Part shown: positions 8,871-18,132 of the stretch, in pieces | How positions within the stretch are numbered: position 1 is the stretch's first letter | How the letters are laid out: each line of letters begins with the position of its first letter | From: Tolypothrix sp. NIES-4075 | GTDB taxonomy: Bacteria > Cyanobacteriota > Cyanobacteriia > Cyanobacteriales > Nostocaceae | Length of the DNA stretch: 64,000 bases | Assembly: GCF_002218085.1 (NCBI RefSeq) | Contig: NZ_BDUC01000009.1 | Coordinates: forward strand, 62,001 to 126,000 | Direction of reading: 5' to 3' | The notes under the pieces: generated by a model | The model's database searches: none | What the model was told of the DNA's origin: nothing | What the model saw: only the letters and a program-made list of their open reading frames with translations | Translations under genes and position numbers: made by a program

Positions 8871-9257
8871 ATGCTCGGTAATTTTCAACAAAGTCAACTA
8901 CGTATAGAAGTTGAAGCATCAGCCGCTACAATTCGTGACAGTCTGCTGCGTCCTGTGCAACAAGAAAAATGGCTCATAGGGCAACGTTTTTCCCCCGGAA
9001 TGCCTGAAGAACTACATTCAGGATTTCAATTTACCAGTTCAATAGGACCAGTTAAGATTCATCATCAAGTAGATGTGGCAAAACCCAACTGTTTGCGCTT
9101 GCTACTCAGTCAAGGTATCGACGGCTTTCATGAATGGTATTGGGGTGATGGTTGGGTACAGTCCCGCTTGGAAGGAGTATCAATTTTGCCGTTGAATTTG
9201 GGGCAAAGCTTGAGTTTGTTGAGCTTGCGAACCTTTTTGGCAACTCAAAGACGTTGA
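8871..9257 (+). CDS. SRPBCC-like conserved cyanobacterial protein
   Basis: 128 residues, soluble, with no signal peptide. The pattern (N-terminal beta strand LRIEVEASAATIRDSLL, QEKWLIGQRF, GPVKIHHQVDV, WVQSRLEGVS, final long helix) fits the START/SRPBCC helix-grip fold, a general hydrophobic-ligand or lipid-binding scaffold. I recognise the type as a conserved cyanobacterial protein but know no function. A HIP1 site lies just before the start codon. It is divergent from hslO, with about 260 bases between the two starts. Confidence 0.65.
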   Translation: MLGNFQQSQLRIEVEASAATIRDSLLRPVQQEKWLIGQRFSPGMPEELHSGFQFTSSIGPVKIHHQVDVAKPNCLRLLLSQGIDGFHEWYWGDGWVQSRLEGVSILPLNLGQSLSLLSLRTFLATQRR

Positions 9258-9410
9258 AGAAGAAAGTAGGGGACGAGAAATTAATCTCATCTCCCTTACT
9301 TCTAATCTTCGGCTGTTAAAACTTGCTCAACAGTTAACTTTAACGTGAGTTCGACGGTTAGAAAAAGGCAAAAAGCTTGCGATGTATGGATTTGCACAAC
9401 TGGGTATTCT

Positions 9411-9682
9411 TCAGGCGATCGCTAAGGATGTATCCCATCTGCCAGCGCAAAGAGAACGAACACCGACAACCATTTGTTTAGATGTCCAGTCTAACTTTAA
9501 TCGGAGAATTTCTTCTCGAAAGCAAACATTGATAAATTCTGCTACCCCCCATGTTGCCCACTTCCCATACTCATGGGAATTAGTTCTCCATCAACCAATT
9601 CGTAGCGTGTATCAGTACCATCATCATAAGCCAGATATTCTTCAAGGGTAAGTCGTTTAGTGACTGCTGGAGTTGTGGTCAT
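9411..9682 (-). pseudogene. Uma2-family remnant with frameshift and truncation
   Basis: From the ATG at 9682-9680 the minus strand encodes MTTTPAVTKRLTLEEYLAY, then RYELVDGELIPMSMG and GQHGG, a typical Uma2 N-terminus, but hits a TAG at 9544-9542. Shifting one base in the run of six G restores VAEFINVCFREEI ... MVVGVRSL..GRWDT, the expected continuation, which then ends at TGA 9413-9411. The reading after WDT departs from the family and the second half is missing. So there is at least one frameshift in a homopolymer plus a 3' loss. A plus-strand frame at 9382-9651 is only its antisense shadow. Confidence 0.82.
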
Positions 9683-9711
9683 GGCTTTATCTCATTTGCC
9701 CTTACCTGATT

Positions 9712-10170
9712 TTAATTCGGCTTCACCACCAATACTGAGCAAGACGCCTCTTCCACCACTTGACTGCTAACAGACCCCTGAACAATTCGCTTCATCCCAG
9801 TTAAGCCACGACTCCCAATAATAATCAAATTAGCCTGATAAATATTGGCAAGACGAATAATCTCTTCTGCCGCATTACCAGTTACTAATTCTAATTCACT
9901 GTTGACTGGCAACTGTTCCTGGTAGGATTGCAGTTGTTTTTCTATATGAAAATAAGAAAGTGTTGGTGACTCTCCTTGAGGACGATCTGCGGCTAGTTCC
10001 ATTTCCGACTCTGGGGTGGGAAATACATGACAGAGAATTATTTTGCTTTCTTTTAGCAGCACCAATTCCTGTAAAGTCTGAATTACACGTTCTGCAATTT
10101 CTGAACCGTCCAGAGCTACCAAAATAGTATTTAGCACCGCTGTAGTTTCCTCAAGGTACACATTTGACAT
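9712..10170 (-). CDS. Universal stress protein (UspA family)
   Basis: 152 residues from the ATG at 10170, which has a good AGGT ribosome site six bases upstream; further in-frame upstream sequence is repeat DNA. It is a single Usp domain: NTILVALDGSEIAERV at the start and the ATP-binding loop GSRGLTGMKRIVQGSVS (pattern G-x2-G-x9-G-S) near residue 125, ending in SCSVLVVKPN. The intact loop suggests an ATP-binding Usp. These proteins aid survival under stress; the precise role is unknown. Its neighbours (Uma2 remnant, hisD) give no functional clue. Confidence 0.93.
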   Translation of the reverse strand: MSNVYLEETTAVLNTILVALDGSEIAERVIQTLQELVLLKESKIILCHVFPTPESEMELAADRPQGESPTLSYFHIEKQLQSYQEQLPVNSELELVTGNAAEEIIRLANIYQANLIIIGSRGLTGMKRIVQGSVSSQVVEEASCSVLVVKPN

Positions 10171-10207
10171 TATTACCTGCTTTGTGTGTTGGTGGTTACA
10201 CCAACAA

Positions 10208-10325
10208 TAAGAGCAGCGATATGGACGTGCCTTTGTCAAGGAAGCTACGCCCTGCGTAAAAGCAAATCGCGATTTGCTGTACTTCGGAGGTTGCCCTCCG
10301 TTGTAACACCACCGCTTGCGAATGC
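10208..10325. repeat. GC-rich dispersed repeat upstream of the Usp gene
   Basis: Nested inverted repeats (for instance aaatcgcgattt; cggaggttgccctccg) occupy the 5' side of the universal stress protein gene. An apparent N-terminal extension of that gene is encoded by this repeat and is not credible as protein. Confidence 0.6.
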
Positions 10326-10397
10326 CGTTTAAACTTTCAGTTTGTAGCCACTAGGTAACTTTTGCTAAAAGTTTAAGAAAAAATTAAGAATTTGTAA

Positions 10398-11699
10398 TTA
10401 TTCGTCTTGTTGAACTCGGCGTCTAACTGAATCAGCATGAGAAGGCAAGCCTTCTGCTGTCGCTAGTGCGTCAATTGCGCCAGCTACTTTTTGCAAGGCG
10501 GTTTCTGAGTATTGGATGATACTCGAATGTTTCAAGAAAGTTTCCACACCCAATGCCGAAGCATAATGAGCAGCACCGGAAGTTGGCAAGGTGTGATTTG
10601 GTCCAGCTAAATAGTATCCCACAGCTTCTGGTGTAGAATGCCCTAAGAAGATTGCCCCTGCATGGCGAATATGTTGAATTAATGCCCAAGGATCTTCGAC
10701 TTCTAATTCTAAGTGTTCCGGGGCAAACTCATTCGAGAATTGAGCTGCGGCTTCTAGAGATTCGACAACGACGATTAAGCCATAGTGAGCGATCGCTTTT
10801 TCTGTATCTATTCTTCTGGGGTGATCTATTAGCTGTCTTTCCACAGCGACTTGCACGTTCTTCGCCAAACTTGTATCCGTTGTCAACAAGATTGCTGCTG
10901 CCATCGGATCGTGTTCGGCTTGTGCTAACAAATCCGCCGCCACATGTACGGGATTTGCGGTTTCGTCGGCAATAATTAGCACTTCACTAGATCCTGCTAA
11001 AGAATCAATGCCCACAGTACCGTATACGAGTTTTTTTGCTAGGTTGACATAAATGTTACCAGAACCTGTAATCACATTTACTTTCGGAATCGTTTCTGTA
11101 CCGTAGGCTAAAGCGGCGATCGCCTGGGCGCCTCCGACACGATAAATTTCTTGTACCCCAGCTTCTTGGGCAGCTACCAACACTGCTGGGTTAATCGCTT
11201 TGTGCGCTCCCGGTGGCGTTACCATGACCACACGGGGGACGTTAGCCACCCTCGCTGGAATAGCATTCATCAGCACCGTACTGGGATAAGCAACTCGACC
11301 TCCCGGAACATATAATCCCGCTCGGTCTACAGGAGTGTAACGCTTACCCAGCACTACATCATCATCGCCAAAGTGTACCCAGCTTTTCGGTACTCGCTGA
11401 CGATGAAACGCTTCAATTTGCCGACTAGCGAGCCGAATTGCCTCTAGCAAGTCCTTTGACACCTGTTGGTAAGCCGTATCCAGTTCAAAACCGGAAACGC
11501 GCAGTTCACCAAGATTGAGCGTTTGGTGGTCAAATTCGGCAGTGTAATGCAATACAGCTTTGTCGCCTTGGCGCTTCACTGCTTGCAACACTTCCCGCAC
11601 GGTTGCTTCTTTGTGATGCACCTGTTCATCATGGGTGCGATCGCAGATACGTTGTAGTTCTGCTCTGACGTCTGCCTGCTGAGTAATGATTCGCAGCAT
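10398..11699 (-). CDS. hisD: Histidinol dehydrogenase
   Basis: 433 residues. It catalyses the last two steps of histidine synthesis, L-histidinol to L-histidine with two NAD+, as a zinc-dependent cytoplasmic dimer. Family signatures are visible: GLYVPGG near 122, VGGAQAIAALAYGT, the ITGSGNIYVNLAKKLVYG nucleotide region, GSSEVLIIADE, the zinc/substrate motif LAQAEHDP, and FAPEHLEL with the general-base Glu-His, then GPNHTLPTSGAA. The length is normal. It is monocistronic, as his genes usually are in cyanobacteria. It is transcribed away from rpsT across a 640-base gap. Confidence 0.98.
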   Translation of the reverse strand: MLRIITQQADVRAELQRICDRTHDEQVHHKEATVREVLQAVKRQGDKAVLHYTAEFDHQTLNLGELRVSGFELDTAYQQVSKDLLEAIRLASRQIEAFHRQRVPKSWVHFGDDDVVLGKRYTPVDRAGLYVPGGRVAYPSTVLMNAIPARVANVPRVVMVTPPGAHKAINPAVLVAAQEAGVQEIYRVGGAQAIAALAYGTETIPKVNVITGSGNIYVNLAKKLVYGTVGIDSLAGSSEVLIIADETANPVHVAADLLAQAEHDPMAAAILLTTDTSLAKNVQVAVERQLIDHPRRIDTEKAIAHYGLIVVVESLEAAAQFSNEFAPEHLELEVEDPWALIQHIRHAGAIFLGHSTPEAVGYYLAGPNHTLPTSGAAHYASALGVETFLKHSSIIQYSETALQKVAGAIDALATAEGLPSHADSVRRRVQQDE

Positions 11700-12337
11700 G
11701 GAGTAAGGAGAGTGCCAAAATGAACGAATATTGCCGCCGAGAATCAGTTTTGCCCTTTACCTAATTAGGCGCAAAGCTTACTTTAATTCTCTTCTCTAGC
11801 TTAACCTGGATTTTTTTGATACTCCCAAGGCGAAAAGCGCAGTTGGGTTGCGATCGAGTAGCGACTAATGGTTTTTAAGCTCAAACGGTGGAGGTGTTTT
11901 GTTTGAACATCCTGCCTTTTTCCTTGAGTTTAGGTAAGCTGGGAGTATAATTTTTGTCTATTCTCTAATTTATTAGCTTGATTTTGTAGATACGCGCTTA
12001 GTATCGTGTCTCTACATTTGCACCACTGAACTTTAACCGTTGATAGTTTCTTGCCTTTAGCAAGCAAGACATTTTCACGCCTCGGTCTGAGCGCTTGGTA
12101 ACAGCTGGCGATAAGTCCCTATTTACTGGAGTACCTAATTTTAACGCATTTCTTTAGTTGTCGTCATATCCTCATAAGGAGAGTTAACGTCTTTTTTTCT
12201 GCTTGCCGTAAAAATGAAAATGCAAAATTTAGTTATGATATTTTTTTTCGCCCGAATTATAACATTGGCAAGAAAGATGCTATATTAGTAAGCCTAGTAG
12301 TGTGTGTACATAAATAATAGTATTTTTGGGATTGACA
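11700..12337. other. Long intergenic region between hisD and rpsT
   Basis: This 638-base region lies between two divergent genes and has no credible coding frame. It holds a degenerate copy of the AGACGCG-type palindrome (11985-12015), a small tcct/agga hairpin followed by a T-run near 12172-12198, and the likely rpsT promoter. The remainder is AT-rich and unremarkable. Confidence 0.5.
12258..12286 (+). promoter_or_regulatory. Putative rpsT promoter
   Basis: A TATATT hexamer at 12281-12286 is preceded by TGC (extended -10). With TTATAA at 12258-12263 as a weak -35 the spacer is 17. It lies about 52 bases before the rpsT start. Inferred by eye only. Confidence 0.4.
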
Positions 12338-12631
12338 GTGGCGAATACAAAGTCTGCTCTGAAACGCGCCAATATCGCAGAACGCAATCGCTTGCGTAAC
12401 AAAGCTTACAAATCAGCAGTGAAAACGCTGATGAAGAAATACCTTTTGACTGTAGCAACCTATGCAGCTAATCCTAGCTCAGAATTAAAGAAAGAAGTAG
12501 ACGCTCGGATGTCAGAGGCGTACAGCAAAATCGATAAAGCTGTAAAGCGGGGTGTACTTCATCCGAACAACGGAGCTAGGAAAAAGTCAAAATTGGCGAA
12601 AAAACTAAAAAGCTCTAGCGCATCAGCATAA
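12338..12631 (+). CDS. rpsT: 30S ribosomal protein S20
   Basis: 97 residues from a GTG start at 12338 (VANTKSALKRANIAERNRLR), which matches the family start MANTKSA; an in-frame TTG at 12326 is less likely. S20 is a primary 16S rRNA-binding protein, all helical and very basic, as seen here in the Lys/Arg-rich tail KKSKLAKKLKSS. The TatD gene follows closely downstream in the same direction, a common rpsT-tatD pairing in cyanobacteria, so co-transcription is likely. The GTG start may be part of S20 autoregulation, as known in other bacteria; that is inference. Confidence 0.97.
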   Translation: MANTKSALKRANIAERNRLRNKAYKSAVKTLMKKYLLTVATYAANPSSELKKEVDARMSEAYSKIDKAVKRGVLHPNNGARKKSKLAKKLKSSSASA

Positions 12632-12705
12632 CTGTTAACAGTCATGAGTTATAAGTCATGAGGACTCATGCTTTGAAGAAGGACAAAGGACTCTTGGACC
12701 CCTCA

Positions 12706-13491
12706 ATGCAGCTGATTGATACCCATGTTCATCTCAACTTTGACCTTTTTCAACCGGATTTAGCAGCAGTGCGATCGCGATGGCAAGAAGCAGGTGTAGT
12801 ACGTATAGTACATTCGTGCGTCGAGCCATCAGAGTTTTCCAGCATTCAAGCGATAGCTCACCAGTTTCCCGAAATCAGCTTTGCTGTAGGCTTACATCCT
12901 TTAGATGCCCATAAATGGAATAGCCAAACAGAAAAGGAAATATTATCTTTGGCTAACTCAGATGCCAAAGTGGTAGCAATTGGAGAAACGGGGCTGGATT
13001 TTTATAAAGCAGATAACTACGACGGGCAGATCCTGGTGTTTGAAGCTCAATTAGCGATCGCTTCGTTACTCAACTTACCAGTGATTATCCACTGCCGGAA
13101 TGCTGCATCAGAACTAAGAGACATATTGCAAAAATGGAGGAATCTTAAAGGAGACAGTATCCGAGGTGTCATGCACTGCTGGGGTGGAAAACCGCAAGAA
13201 GTTCAATGGTTTATCGACTTGGGCTTTTATATCAGCTTTAGTGGCACCGTCACCTTCAAAAACGCTATAGACATTCAACAATCAGCTGTGTTGGTGAGGT
13301 CAGATCGGCTGTTAATTGAAACAGACTGTCCTTTTTTAGCGCCGGTTCCGAAACGAGGCGAAAAGCGCAATGAGCCAGCTTACGTGCGTTATGTAGCAGA
13401 AGCTATAGCTCGTTTGCGCGGGGAAAGTCTAGAAGCGATCGCTACTCAAACTACTGAGAATGCCTGTAAACTATTTGGGTTAGTACTCTAG
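12706..13491 (+). CDS. TatD-family metal-dependent hydrolase
   Basis: 261 residues from the ATG at 12706 (MQLIDTHVHLNF), the usual family start; an ATG at 12658 would add 16 untypical residues. It is a TIM-barrel metallohydrolase with all expected metal ligands: DTHVH at the N-terminus, GETGLDFYK, IIHCRNA, VMHCWGG and ETDCPFLAPVP. Family members act as 3'-5' DNA exonucleases or DNA-repair nucleases. It lies 75 bases downstream of rpsT in the same orientation and probably shares its transcript. Confidence 0.93.
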   Translation: MQLIDTHVHLNFDLFQPDLAAVRSRWQEAGVVRIVHSCVEPSEFSSIQAIAHQFPEISFAVGLHPLDAHKWNSQTEKEILSLANSDAKVVAIGETGLDFYKADNYDGQILVFEAQLAIASLLNLPVIIHCRNAASELRDILQKWRNLKGDSIRGVMHCWGGKPQEVQWFIDLGFYISFSGTVTFKNAIDIQQSAVLVRSDRLLIETDCPFLAPVPKRGEKRNEPAYVRYVAEAIARLRGESLEAIATQTTENACKLFGLVL

Positions 13492-14580
13492 ATCAAGTGA
13501 GCCGGATACATCACCCTCTGTTATGAACGCCACTTTGACGGGAACGCCACATGCAAGATTCGGGGGAAACCCCAACGCGGCTATGCGCGACTGTCGGGAA
13601 ACCATGCGCGGCAAAGCGCGAGTGGAGAGAACCACGCCACTCTCCTCAACGCTCTTAACCCGCGCACAAAGGTGGCTCCCCTTGGCGAACGCATGTGCGT
13701 GTCGCAGACAAGCGCCTCTGGCGAGTGGGAGAAGACCGCGCTGCCTCACCACGAAACTAGCGCTAGCCAACGCAATGGTTTTTTGAAAATGAGGAGCAAC
13801 AGTGGCTCACCTAAATCGCCAAAAAAATAAAAATCGAGGAGCGCAAAAATATGCTAGTATTATTGCCTCCAAAATGTTTTTATTGCGCCATAATGGTTAA
13901 GGAAGGAACTAAAAATTAGCTCGCTGAAGTTTCACGCTTCATCACTTGACCATCGTACTCTCTCTACATGCGGATGCGAAAAATACATCACCGTCCTGCA
14001 AAAACAACTACGTTAAAGCTAAAATTTTGTCCAAGAAAGCAGATCTGTATTTAACCTATAAAAATTGTTAACCGTTAATTGACTTGTGATTAATACCCAA
14101 CAAGAGAAAGCCATACTGATTAGAGTTTATAAAAGCGGAGCGTTGCTTCAGTCTGAAAACATCACCCTGAGTTGAAAAAGGCTGTGCGTGTATAAAAGAC
14201 AGAACAGTGTACAGCGCACGAGTGCGCTAATTAACGCGCTTTAATGAAAGTGGAAGTGAGGAAAGCGAATAAAAATCAACAAAATATCTTTCATCTGCGA
14301 TTGAACCAGGGCAATAGCAGTATTTTTGCCGTAATTGACTTTAATCGGGGCGATCGCGCAATAATCAAGTCAAACAGGACTTCTTAAAGCTTTAATTGCT
14401 TTGTTTGTCGGCACTTGTAGCCAGTCAAGTGGTATAAGGAGAAGTCTCCAGATTATGGACATCGGCGCTTCGATGATAACCTTCTGCTACAAAGACGCGC
14501 TTCTCTACGAGAGGCTCCACCAACGGGAACGCCCTTGTGCAGTGTACGAGCGATAATTCACAATTGATAAAGGTAGAGGC
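13492..14580. other. 1.1-kb region upstream of rpoB
   Basis: No credible gene. Bases 13515-13790 form a GC-rich palindromic block with frames open on both strands by chance; 14455-14545 is another such block. Between them is AT-rich DNA that must carry the rpoB promoter and a long leader; a TATAAA at about 14191 is a candidate -10, but no convincing -35 is visible. rpl genes, which precede rpoB in many bacteria, are absent, as is normal in cyanobacteria. Confidence 0.5.
13515..13790. repeat. GC-rich palindromic repeat block
   Basis: This block contains many short complementary words (gggaaacc, gcgcgact/agtggaga, gcctctggcgagtgg, ccgcgctgcctcacc). Comparable phrases recur at 18000-18118, 20031-20283, 24820-24905, 36645-36745, 48018-48122, 55650-55800 and 61950-62040, so this is a dispersed family. 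Confidence 0.65.
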
Positions 14581-17500
14581 ATGACTAAAGAAACATATAT
14601 GGAACCCGCCTTTTTATTACCCGACTTAATTGAAATCCAGCGTTCAAGCTTTCGCTGGTTTTTAGAAGAAGGGTTAATAGAAGAACTTAACTCCTTTAGT
14701 CCGATTACAGACTACACCGGCAAACTAGAACTGCACTTTTTGGGTCAGAACTACAGACTTAAGCAGCCCAAGTACAGCGTCGAAGAAGCCAAACGGCGGG
14801 ATAGCAGCTACGCGGTGCAAATGTATGTGCCGACAAGATTAATTAACAAAGAAACTGGGGAAATTAAAGAGCAAGAAGTATTTATTGGCGATTTGCCCTT
14901 GATGACCGATCGCGGAACTTTCATCATCAACGGCGCCGAACGGGTAATTGTCAATCAAATCGTCCGCTCCCCAGGCGTATATTACAAATCAGAAATCGAT
15001 AAAAACGGACGCCGCACCTACTCAGCTAGTCTGATCCCCAACCGGGGGGCGTGGCTGAAATTTGAAACAGACCGTAACGATTTAGTTTGGGTACGCATCG
15101 ACAAAACTCGCAAATTGTCGGCGCAAGTGCTGCTGAAGGCTTTGGGATTGTCAGATAACGAAATATTTGACGCCCTGCGTCACCCAGAATATTTCCAAAA
15201 AACCATCGAAAAAGAAGGGCAGTTTTCCGAAGAAGATGCCTTGATGGAGTTGTATCGCAAACTGCGTCCGGGTGAACCACCCACAGTATTGGGAGGACAG
15301 CAATTACTCGATTCGCGCTTTTTTGATGCCAAACGCTACGACTTGGGTCGGGTGGGACGCTACAAACTTAACAAAAAGTTACGTTTGCAAGTTCCAGAAA
15401 CAACCCGCGTATTAACTAGTGTGGACATTTTAGCGGCGGTAGATTACCTAATCAACCTCGAATTTGATATTGGTAACACCGACGACATCGACCACCTGGG
15501 AAATCGCCGAGTCAGAAGCGTAGGCGAATTGCTGCAAAACCAAGTGCGTGTCGGGTTAAACCGCTTAGAGCGGATTATTCGCGAACGGATGACGGTAAGT
15601 GACGCGGAAGTACTCACGCCGGCATCTTTAGTGAACCCGAAACCGTTGGTAGCGGCAATCAAAGAATTTTTTGGTTCCTCGCAGTTGTCGCAGTTCATGG
15701 ATCAAACCAATCCCTTAGCAGAACTGACACACAAACGCCGTTTATCGGCACTTGGTCCTGGGGGATTAACCAGAGAACGCGCAGGTTTTGCGGTGCGAGA
15801 TATTCACCCCAGCCACTACGGACGCATTTGCCCGATTGAGACACCAGAAGGACCCAACGCCGGTTTGATTGGTTCGTTGGCAACTCATGCCAGGGTGAAT
15901 CAATACGGCTTTTTAGAAACACCATTTCGTCCGGTAGAAAACGGCAAAGTGCGGTTTGACGTGCAGCCAGAATATATGACGGCAGATGAAGAGGACGATT
16001 TGCGGACTGCGACGGGTGATATCCCAGTAGATGAAAACGGCTACATCATAGGTCCCTCTGTGCCGGTGCGTTATCGCCAAGATTGGGCAACCACAACACC
16101 AGAGCAAGTTGACTATGTAGCAGTTTCACCAGTGCAGATTGTGTCGGTGGCTACGTCAATGATTCCCTTTTTGGAGCATGACGACGCGAACCGAGCGCTG
16201 ATGGGGTCGAACATGCAGCGGCAAGCAGTACCGTTGTTGAAGCCGGAGCGTCCTTTAGTCGGTACGGGGCTGGAAGCACAAGCGGCTCGTGACTCTGGGA
16301 TGGTGATTGTATCGCGGACTGATGGGGATGTAACCTACGTTGATGCCACAGAAATTCGCGTCCGTCCGAAGGGAAGCCAAAACGAAATTAAATACAAGAT
16401 TTCTAAGTATCAACGCTCTAACCAAGACACTTGTTTGAACCAAAAACCGCTAGTTCGCATGGGCGAAAAGGTGGTAGCAGGTCAAGTTTTGGCGGATGGA
16501 TCTTCCACTGAAGGTGGAGAATTGGCGCTGGGGCAAAACATCGTCGTCGCTTACATGCCTTGGGAAGGTTATAACTACGAAGACGCGATTTTGATATCTG
16601 AGCGCCTGGTGCAGGAAGATGTTTATACCTCGGTTCACATTGAAAAATATGAAATTGAGGCAAGACAAACGAAGCTAGGACCAGAGGAAATCACCAGAGA
16701 AATACCCAACGTCGGGGAAGATGCTTTGCGCTCTTTGGATGAACAGGGAATCATTCGCATTGGAGCATGGGTAGATGCGGGGGATATATTAGTCGGAAAA
16801 GTTACCCCCAAAGGTGAGTCTGACCAGCCACCAGAAGAAAAGTTGTTGCGGGCAATTTTTGGTGAAAAAGCGCGGGATGTGCGCGATAACTCGCTGCGGG
16901 TTCCCAATGGTGAAAAAGGTCGCGTCGTGGACGTGCGGTTGTTTACCCGCGAACAAGGCGACGAACTGCCACCTGGAGCGAATATGGTGGTGCGGGTGTA
17001 TGTAGCCCAAAAGCGAAAAATCCAAGTTGGCGACAAAATGGCAGGACGCCACGGGAATAAGGGAATTATTTCGCGCATCCTCCCGTTGGAAGATATGCCT
17101 TATTTGCCGGATGGGTCGCCTGTGGATATTGTACTCAATCCGTTGGGTGTGCCATCACGGATGAACGTGGGGCAGGTGTTTGAGTGTTTGCTCGGTTGGG
17201 CTGGTCACACCTTGGGAGTTCGCTTTAAGATTACGCCTTTTGACGAAATGTATGGCGAAGAGTCATCTAGAAGAATTGTGCATGGTAAGTTGCAAGAAGC
17301 ACGAGATGAGACAGGTAAAAACTGGGTATATAACCCGGATGACCCTGGCAAAATCATGGTGTTTGATGGGCGTACCGGCGAGCCATTTGATAGACCAGTA
17401 ACAATTGGGGTGGCTTATATGTTGAAACTGGTGCATTTAGTGGATGATAAGATTCACGCCCGTTCCACTGGTCCATACTCATTGGTGACACAGCAACCCT

Positions 17501-17880
17501 TGGGTGGTAAAGCACAACAAGGCGGTCAGCGCTTTGGAGAAATGGAAGTATGGGCGCTAGAGGCATTTGGCGCGGCTTACACGCTGCAAGAATTGCTGAC
17601 TGTGAAATCGGACGACATGCAAGGCAGAAACGAAGCATTGAATGCGATCGTTAAAGGCAAAGCAATTCCGCGACCGGGTACACCGGAATCGTTCAAAGTG
17701 TTGATGCGAGAATTGCAATCCTTGGGGTTAGACATAGCCGTGCATAAAGTAGAAACCCAAGCAGACGGTAGTTCTTTGGATGTAGAAGTTGATTTGATGG
17801 CAGACCAAGGAACGCGTCGCACTCCTCCTCGTCCAACTTACGAATCTCTATCGCGCGAATCGATGGAAGACGAGGAATAA
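14581..17880 (+). CDS. rpoB: RNA polymerase beta subunit
   Basis: 1099 residues, the short cyanobacterial form. It forms the catalytic core with RpoC1/RpoC2 and the rifampicin-binding region. Clear landmarks: N-terminal LPDLIEIQRSSFRWFLEEG; rifampicin cluster I around 385-440 (FGSSQLSQFMDQTNPLAEL, THKRRLSALGPGGL, CPIETPEGPNAGLIGSL); GYNYEDAILISERLV; GDKMAGRHGNKG; and the C-terminal GGKAQQGGQRFGEMEVWALEA. The rifampicin-site residues visible in the first motif look wild type. First gene of rpoB-rpoC1-rpoC2, with a 252-base repeat-filled spacer to rpoC1. Confidence 0.99.
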   Translation: MTKETYMEPAFLLPDLIEIQRSSFRWFLEEGLIEELNSFSPITDYTGKLELHFLGQNYRLKQPKYSVEEAKRRDSSYAVQMYVPTRLINKETGEIKEQEVFIGDLPLMTDRGTFIINGAERVIVNQIVRSPGVYYKSEIDKNGRRTYSASLIPNRGAWLKFETDRNDLVWVRIDKTRKLSAQVLLKALGLSDNEIFDALRHPEYFQKTIEKEGQFSEEDALMELYRKLRPGEPPTVLGGQQLLDSRFFDAKRYDLGRVGRYKLNKKLRLQVPETTRVLTSVDILAAVDYLINLEFDIGNTDDIDHLGNRRVRSVGELLQNQVRVGLNRLERIIRERMTVSDAEVLTPASLVNPKPLVAAIKEFFGSSQLSQFMDQTNPLAELTHKRRLSALGPGGLTRERAGFAVRDIHPSHYGRICPIETPEGPNAGLIGSLATHARVNQYGFLETPFRPVENGKVRFDVQPEYMTADEEDDLRTATGDIPVDENGYIIGPSVPVRYRQDWATTTPEQVDYVAVSPVQIVSVATSMIPFLEHDDANRALMGSNMQRQAVPLLKPERPLVGTGLEAQAARDSGMVIVSRTDGDVTYVDATEIRVRPKGSQNEIKYKISKYQRSNQDTCLNQKPLVRMGEKVVAGQVLADGSSTEGGELALGQNIVVAYMPWEGYNYEDAILISERLVQEDVYTSVHIEKYEIEARQTKLGPEEITREIPNVGEDALRSLDEQGIIRIGAWVDAGDILVGKVTPKGESDQPPEEKLLRAIFGEKARDVRDNSLRVPNGEKGRVVDVRLFTREQGDELPPGANMVVRVYVAQKRKIQVGDKMAGRHGNKGIISRILPLEDMPYLPDGSPVDIVLNPLGVPSRMNVGQVFECLLGWAGHTLGVRFKITPFDEMYGEESSRRIVHGKLQEARDETGKNWVYNPDDPGKIMVFDGRTGEPFDRPVTIGVAYMLKLVHLVDDKIHARSTGPYSLVTQQPLGGKAQQGGQRFGEMEVWALEAFGAAYTLQELLTVKSDDMQGRNEALNAIVKGKAIPRPGTPESFKVLMRELQSLGLDIAVHKVETQADGSSLDVEVDLMADQGTRRTPPRPTYESLSRESMEDEE

Positions 17881-18132
17881 GAAGGAGGGGGGGAGTAGGA
17901 GAGTGGGAGAGGGGGAGAGGGGGAGACAAGGAGACAAGGAGAATAATTCTTCTTTCCCCCCATCCCCCCATCCCCCCCTCTCCCCCTTCCCCCTTCACGC
18001 CAGTTCGCCCAAGTCGGCAGAGCCGCCCAAGCGACTGGCTCCCCTTTCCCCCTTCCCCTTTCACGCCAGTTCGCCCAAGTCGGCAGAGCCGCTCAAGCGA
18101 CTGGCTCCCCTTTCCCCCTCTTCAAAAAATAT
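17881..18132. repeat. Repeat-filled rpoB-rpoC1 spacer
   Basis: G-rich runs (gggagag, gacaaggag) change to C-rich runs (ccccccat) and then to a 66-base tandem duplication starting at 17996 and 18062 (word gccagttcgcccaagtcggc in each). The G-rich and C-rich arms are complementary and could fold in the polycistronic transcript. An open frame across it (17903-18136) is an artefact of the repeat. Confidence 0.85.

Noticed and set aside
9382..9651. Plus-strand frame of 89 codons
   Set aside because: It is antisense to a recognisable Uma2 remnant on the minus strand and has no protein-like features of its own.
10171..10239. 23-residue N-terminal extension of the universal stress protein
   Set aside because: Repeat-derived and without family similarity; the ATG at 10170 has a good ribosome site.
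13480..13786. Overlapping open frames on both strands after the TatD gene
   Set aside because: They lie in a GC-rich palindromic repeat block; stop codons are rare there by composition, and neither product resembles a protein.
16635..17078. 147-codon minus-strand frame inside rpoB
   Set aside because: Antisense shadow of a strongly conserved gene.
17693..18064. Minus-strand frame across the end of rpoB and its spacer
   Set aside because: Its middle is translated from tandem repeats (poly Ser/Pro/Leu) and it overlaps rpoB.
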